NCBI GenBank assembly: GCA_963811225.1
Contig: CAWEQO010000012.1
Coordinates: 751,730-815,729, forward strand
Origin: CAWEQO01 sp963811225
GTDB lineage: Bacteria; Chloroflexota; Anaerolineae; Anaerolineales; Anaerolineaceae
Reading direction: 5' to 3'
DNA: 64,000 bases
Under the pieces are notes generated by a model. That model was not told where the DNA came from, ran no database searches, and worked only from the letters and a program-made list of their open reading frames with translations. A program made the position numbers and the translations under genes. Of this stretch, positions 60,184 through 64,000 are shown piece by piece. Every line of letters starts with the position of its first letter. Position 1 is the first letter of the stretch.

Positions 60184-60931
60184 AACGCACCTTCCTCTGC
60201 GCCAAGCGGGCCGGGAGCCGCAGGTAGATTGCCCACAGCGCCAGCACGAACCCGATCAGCGCCCCCGCCAGCACCATTCGGCCTCGGTCGTTGATCGCCG
60301 GTTTCGTGGGCGCTGCCGCCGTTCCGGTCAAGGCAAAGCTGGTGTAAGGCAAAATGCCCTGACTGGCCTGCTGCTCTTGCTGCAGAACGGAATCCACTTG
60401 GGCCAGGTCGGCCTGGATCGTCCCTAAGTTCTCCAGGGTGCATGGCGTGTGGGCCGGGCCGGCTGCCACCGAATGCTCCAGGCAGCTGGACAGGCCGGCC
60501 TGTAAACGGGACAGGTGGTCGGCAGCTAAAGCGTGGCTGTGCGCATCGTTCAGGGCGGCATAGGCAGCCTGCGCCCAGCGGTTCGCCAGCCCGGCGGCCG
60601 CTTGCGGATCTCGGTCGCGCACCCGCAGCGTCCAGACGTTGTTATAGCGCTCCAGGTAGCCATTTTGCGTCAGGTTCCCGGCAGCTTGACCGGCTGGCTG
60701 CACGTCCGCCGCTGCGGCATCCATCACCGCGCTGGAGCCGATCACATCCCCCACCACGCCGATGGCGTAGTCCTCCTCCACATCGGTCAATTGGCCGGTG
60801 TGGGTGAAGTCGATCGAAACGCTGATGGCCGCCTTGGATTCGTACACGGGCGGCTGCACTTGATGGACCGCCCAGCCTGCGCCCGCCCCCAGGATCATCA
60901 TCAGCGCGACCAGCCACCAGGTGTGCAGCAC
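60176..60931 (-). CDS. Wzz-like chain-length determinant protein, N-terminus probably lost by a frameshift
   Basis: 251 residues as read from a GTG. It has a first helix at once (WWLVALMMILGAGAGWAV), an external domain beginning QPPVYESKAAISV, and a last helix at about 220-240 (AGALIGFVLALWAIYLRLP). This is the two-helix plan of polysaccharide co-polymerases without a kinase domain. Reading from an ATG at 61029 gives 33 residues (MDRNSELDPN ... FSPRETLDR) that fit the missing cytoplasmic start exactly, but in a frame one base off near 60935. A TATAAT box lies at 61041-61046. The gene is therefore probably 60176-61029 with one base missing. Confidence 0.75.
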   Translation of the reverse strand: MLHTWWLVALMMILGAGAGWAVHQVQPPVYESKAAISVSIDFTHTGQLTDVEEDYAIGVVGDVIGSSAVMDAAAADVQPAGQAAGNLTQNGYLERYNNVWTLRVRDRDPQAAAGLANRWAQAAYAALNDAHSHALAADHLSRLQAGLSSCLEHSVAAGPAHTPCTLENLGTIQADLAQVDSVLQQEQQASQGILPYTSFALTGTAAAPTKPAINDRGRMVLAGALIGFVLALWAIYLRLPARLAQRKVRFA

Positions 60932-61050
60932 CTGTCGAGGGTTTCACGCGGGGAGAAGGTTTCGTTCAGCGTGCCGGCGGGAGCAGTGGCTCCTGTGCGG
61001 TTTGGATCCAATTCTGAGTTCCTGTCCATGTAGTGAGCCCATTATACCGT

Positions 61051-61120
61051 GAAAAGGTCGTAGAACAGCATGTGCGAGCGGTGACGTCACCGCTCGCACA
61101 TGCTGTTCAACGACCTTTTC
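61051..61120. repeat. 35-bp-arm palindrome without a loop between lipoprotein and Wzz-like genes
   Basis: 61051-61085 and 61086-61120 are complementary except for one base pair, with no spacer. It lies 6 bp after the lipoprotein stop and 4 bp from the -10 box of the next gene. Arms begin and end with GAAAAGG / CCTTTTC, so it may terminate one gene while marking the start of the next. Confidence 0.8.
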
Positions 61121-61126
61121 AGTCGA

Positions 61127-61762
61127 CTATCGTGTGACCCAGTTGATCACAACCAGGTTTTTTTCGCAATCGGCGTAGGTATCGAATGTGACCGGCTCAG
61201 ACTGCGGATTTCCATCCATGCCGTACAGGCGCACCGCCAGAGCGCCACTCGATCCCAGCGGCTGCCCGGCCAGTTCGACCTCATAGCCGCCTGGGCCGTA
61301 ACCGGTCTCGGCTCCGGCGACACCCAGCAGGTCCAGCGGCTGCCCGGCCAGTTCACCAGTGACCACCACCACCATGTCCGTCACCGGCTGATCTTTCGGG
61401 CCAAAGATTTGCCCGGCCACGCCCATCCAGCTGCAGTCCAGGCTGTCATGCATCCAGCCGCGTTGATAGGCCGGCGAGCCTTCCTGGAGCACATACTTCG
61501 GCGTGAACACGGTCGCGGTCGGCGATGGAACGGGAGTCTTCGTCGGCGCAGGCGTGTAGGTTGCCGTGGGTTCCGGCAAATTGGTCGGGGTCGAGGTCAG
61601 CGTCGGGAGCGGGGTTTCGGTGGAGATTGGAGCGGACGTTGCGATACTGGCCGTCAGGGTCGGCGTGACGTCGTTCTGCTCGGCCATCGGCAGCACCGGC
61701 AGCAGCGAGCACGACACCAGCAGCAGGGTGTATACCGCCAACCAGATTTTCTTGGGGATCAT
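61127..61762 (-). CDS. lipoprotein with Thr/Pro-rich linker in the exopolysaccharide cluster
   Basis: 211 residues from an ATG preceded by AGGAGG; upstream codons are not used. The signal with lipobox LLLVSC (Cys about 18) is followed by a Thr/Pro/Ser linker (about 35-80, TPLPTLTSTPTNLPEPT). A small C-terminal domain follows with three Cys or Trp landmarks (DSLDCSWMGVAGQIFG, YADCEKNLVVINW). The domain is not recognised. A cell-surface location is expected; it may assist polysaccharide export or attachment. Confidence 0.75.
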   Translation of the reverse strand: MIPKKIWLAVYTLLLVSCSLLPVLPMAEQNDVTPTLTASIATSAPISTETPLPTLTSTPTNLPEPTATYTPAPTKTPVPSPTATVFTPKYVLQEGSPAYQRGWMHDSLDCSWMGVAGQIFGPKDQPVTDMVVVVTGELAGQPLDLLGVAGAETGYGPGGYEVELAGQPLGSSGALAVRLYGMDGNPQSEPVTFDTYADCEKNLVVINWVTR

Positions 61763-61832
61763 TGCGAGCCTCCTTAAACGCATACCGGTAGTGTCCTTCC
61801 GATAACGTGCAGGAAGCATGCCAGGGATCAAT

Positions 61833-63248
61833 TCAATAAGCGCCTTTGCCGTGCAGCACCACCCAAATGGTCTTGACCAGGATCTGCAGGTCGAGCCAGA
61901 TGGAGTAGTGCTGGACGTAGTAGAGGTCTTCCTCGGTGTGCAAGTGCATCGGCTTGTCGCTGCGCCCGTTGACCTGCCACCAACCGGTCATGCCTTGCGG
62001 CACGGCGAAGCGCTTGCGCTGCCACAGCTCGTACTTCTCCACCAGGGTCGGCATTTCCGGACGCGGCCCCACCAGGCTCATCTCGCCGCGCAGCACGTTG
62101 AGCAGCTGGGGCAGCTCATCCAGACTGGTGGCGCGCAAAATATGCCCGACTCGGGTCACGCGCGGGTCGTCAGGCAGCTTGTGGATCAAATGACCATTTC
62201 CATCCGACACGGTCACCAGCGCCAGGAGCTGTTCGGCGTTGGCGACCATGGTGCGGAACTTGATCATCTCGAACAGGCGGCCGTTCTCGCCCACCCGTTT
62301 CTGACGGAAGAACACCGGGCCGGGGCTGTCCAACCGGATGGCCGCGGCCGACAGCGCCATGACCGGCAGCACGAAGGGCAGCGCCGCCAGGCAGACCAGG
62401 ATGTCGAAGCCGCGCTTGAGCATGCGCTGGTATTCGCTGAGGGCCGGGGCGCGCAGGTCGAGCATGGGGATCCCGGCGAACTCCTCGACCGTGGCCTTGT
62501 GCAGCGCCAGGGAGAAGTAGTCGGGCACCACCCACACCCGCACCGGCAGGTCGTGCAGCTCGCTGACCACCGTGTTCAGGCGGTCGTCTGCGCCGCGCGG
62601 CAGCGCCACGATCACGTCGTCCACCCCGGCCTCGCACACCAATGCCCGCACGGCGCTGGTCGGGCCGACCACCTTGGATCGGGTCGCTTGCTTCTCGGCG
62701 TCGTCGTCGAGGAAGCCGAGCAGCCGCAGCCCTGTCTCACGGTGCAGCTCGATCTGCGCCTGCACCTGACGGCCGGTGTCGGTCGCGCCCAGGATCAGCA
62801 CCAGGCGCTCGTGCCCGTTGCCGAACATGTCATAGCGATAGGCGATGCGGTAGGCCAGCCGCCACAGCGCCATGGCGCAGAACGCCAGGAGGATGAAGGA
62901 CAAGAACAGGAAACGGGACACCTCGCGGTAGGTCAGGAACAAAATCCCGGCCATCGAGATCATCGCCAGCAGCGTGCCCAGCGAAAGCGAGCCGAGCTCG
63001 TCGGCCACCCGGAAATTGCGCCGGCCATCATAAACCGAGACCAGGATCAGCAGGCTCACCCAAATGATGGGGAACTCGATGTACAGGTCGAGGGGGATGC
63101 GGATTGGGCTGCCCAGCGGCTGCACGAAGGAAAATACGTGCCCGAGCGGCCAGCGCAGGATCGTCGCGAGGTACAGCCCGGCCGCGATCAGCAGTCCGTC
63201 CAGAGCCATTGAAAACAGTGCAAAGTTGGTTGAAAAGCGTCGGAACAT
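61833..63248 (-). CDS. undecaprenyl-phosphate sugar phosphotransferase (WbaP/WcaJ-type)
   Basis: 471 residues. Four to five N-terminal helices (to about 140) are followed by a CoA-binding-like Rossmann segment (LVLILGATDTGRQV), a fifth helix near 280-305, and the C-terminal catalytic domain. Catalytic-domain motifs are KRGFDILVC, DSPGPVFFRQKRVGENGR, FEMIKFRTM, TSLDELPQLLNVLRGEMSLVGPRPE and GMTGWWQVNGRSD. It transfers the first sugar-1-phosphate to the lipid carrier in polysaccharide synthesis. It follows the WecG-like gene by 4 bp. Confidence 0.95.
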   Translation of the reverse strand: MFRRFSTNFALFSMALDGLLIAAGLYLATILRWPLGHVFSFVQPLGSPIRIPLDLYIEFPIIWVSLLILVSVYDGRRNFRVADELGSLSLGTLLAMISMAGILFLTYREVSRFLFLSFILLAFCAMALWRLAYRIAYRYDMFGNGHERLVLILGATDTGRQVQAQIELHRETGLRLLGFLDDDAEKQATRSKVVGPTSAVRALVCEAGVDDVIVALPRGADDRLNTVVSELHDLPVRVWVVPDYFSLALHKATVEEFAGIPMLDLRAPALSEYQRMLKRGFDILVCLAALPFVLPVMALSAAAIRLDSPGPVFFRQKRVGENGRLFEMIKFRTMVANAEQLLALVTVSDGNGHLIHKLPDDPRVTRVGHILRATSLDELPQLLNVLRGEMSLVGPRPEMPTLVEKYELWQRKRFAVPQGMTGWWQVNGRSDKPMHLHTEEDLYYVQHYSIWLDLQILVKTIWVVLHGKGAY

Positions 63249-63252
63249 GAGA

Positions 63253-64000
63253 CTACCCCCTTATCTTGTACCTCATTAAATCAATGATTGCCAGCACAGC
63301 GAAGCGCGGGTACTGCAGGTAACGCCGCCACAACCGGCGAGGCTCGCACGCCAGCCGGAACAGCCACTCGAAGCCGGAGCGCTGGATCCAGCGCGGCGCC
63401 TGGCGCTTGGCGCCCGAGAGGAAGTCGAAGGCTGCCCCGACGCCGATCAAGGCCGGGACGCCCAACCGCTCGACGTGCGCATACATCCAGGCCTCCTGCT
63501 TGGGCGACGAGATCCCCACCCAGACAATATCCGGCCGGGCCGCCTGGATGCGCTCGACGATCGCCGCATCCTCCTCCGGCGTCAGCGGGCGGAACGGCGG
63601 CGAATACGCCCCCACAACGCACAGCCCCGGGAACTGCTCCTGCAGCCGCTGCGCCAGCCGCTCGGGGATGCCCTCGGCCCCACCGTAGAAGTAGTGGCGG
63701 TAACCCCCCTCCAGCCCGTTCGCACAGACCGCCTGCATCAGGTCCGGCCCGTAGACGCGTTCGACGTGCTTGAAGCCGCGGGCGCGCAGCAGCCAGACGA
63801 TGGGCATGCCGTCCGGGGTGGTCAGGCCGGAGGCGTTGAAGAAAGGCAACAGATCGGGGTGATTGACGCACTCCATCACGGAATGGGCCGGGGCAACGCA
63901 GACGTAGTTGGGAGTGCGGGTCTGGATCCAGGAGTCGATGGCGGCGAGCGCCTGGGCCATGTTGATGGCGGAGATGGAGACGGAGAGGATGGGGGTGCGG
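63253..64000 (-). CDS. WecG/TagA/CpsF-family glycosyltransferase, 5' end outside the window
   Basis: At least 248 codons, open to the right edge. The frame upstream of the ATG at 63960 continues with residues typical of the family start (ILSVSISAIN-MAQALAAID), so the true start lies beyond 64000. Family motifs: PDGMPIVW, RVYGPDLM, YFYGGAEGIPERLA, PDIVWVGISSPKQEAWM and GVGAAFDFLSGAKRQAPRW. It adds the second sugar (ManNAc or a related residue) to the lipid-linked intermediate. It leads the exopolysaccharide genes that run to 58.7 kb on the minus strand. Confidence 0.93.
   Translation of the reverse strand, partial: RTPILSVSISAINMAQALAAIDSWIQTRTPNYVCVAPAHSVMECVNHPDLLPFFNASGLTTPDGMPIVWLLRARGFKHVERVYGPDLMQAVCANGLEGGYRHYFYGGAEGIPERLAQRLQEQFPGLCVVGAYSPPFRPLTPEEDAAIVERIQAARPDIVWVGISSPKQEAWMYAHVERLGVPALIGVGAAFDFLSGAKRQAPRWIQRSGFEWLFRLACEPRRLWRRYLQYPRFAVLAIIDLMRYKIRG

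Overview
The window reads as bacterial chromosome, most likely Chloroflexota (Anaerolineae-like). The reasons are moderately high GC, secreted proteins with long Thr/Pro/Ser linkers, a eukaryotic-type citrate synthase, and the overall gene mix. This lineage call is inference; no rRNA gene is present. The stable RNAs are tRNA-Val(TAC), tRNA-Pro(GGG), tmRNA (ssrA) and one probable unassigned ncRNA of about 195 nt.

Layout. 1-3.7 kb: a cut-off anchored protein, a probable ncRNA, a FAH-family enzyme, tRNA-Val, and a lower-GC GIY-YIG/Mrr nuclease pair. 3.7-10.2 kb: a GH25 lysozyme and a tightly packed corA / ABC ATPase / fused FtsX-like permease / AttH-lipocalin operon. 10.4-12.5 kb: an intact IS4-like element directly upstream of ssrA. 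12.7-20.6 kb: a truncated pyruvate-kinase-like gene, leuS, an RlmI-like methyltransferase, a double PhnB/VOC protein and ligA. 20.7-26.2 kb: a five-gene operon with a radical-SAM/SPASM maturase, a cysteine-less pseudo-radical-SAM paralogue, a methyltransferase, and a membrane protein ending in Gly-rich and Cys-Ala repeats. 26.3-27.9 kb: a decayed inverted copy of the IS. 28-43 kb: two MFS transporters, tRNA-Pro followed by tandem copies of its own 3' end, a CpdB-type nucleotidase, an adenylate cyclase, a transglutaminase-like membrane protein, and PAP2, PlsC and nucleoside hydrolase genes. 43-54 kb: a TCA/proline block (gltA, a PEPCK/HprK-like P-loop protein, proB and proA on one strand; an IclR regulator; icd and aconitase on the other). 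54-64 kb: a PQQ-propeller lipoprotein, an M6-like metalloprotease, and exopolysaccharide genes (O-antigen-ligase-like, Wzz-like, lipoprotein, sugar transferase, WecG-like) running off the right edge.

How it fits together. The most interesting locus is 20.7-26.2 kb. It looks like a peptide-modification (RiPP-like) system in which PqqD-like domains fused to a radical-SAM enzyme and to its dead paralogue could act on the Cys-Ala tail of the membrane protein encoded just upstream. The TCA block would deliver 2-oxoglutarate and hence glutamate to ProB/ProA, and its IclR-family gene carries a clear palindromic operator. A second theme is a set of unusually long, near-perfect palindromes (arms of 15 to 45 bp) at gene borders, unrelated to each other in sequence. 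Three otherwise intact genes (an MFS transporter, aconitase and a Wzz-like gene) carry single-base frameshifts, which may be assembly errors.
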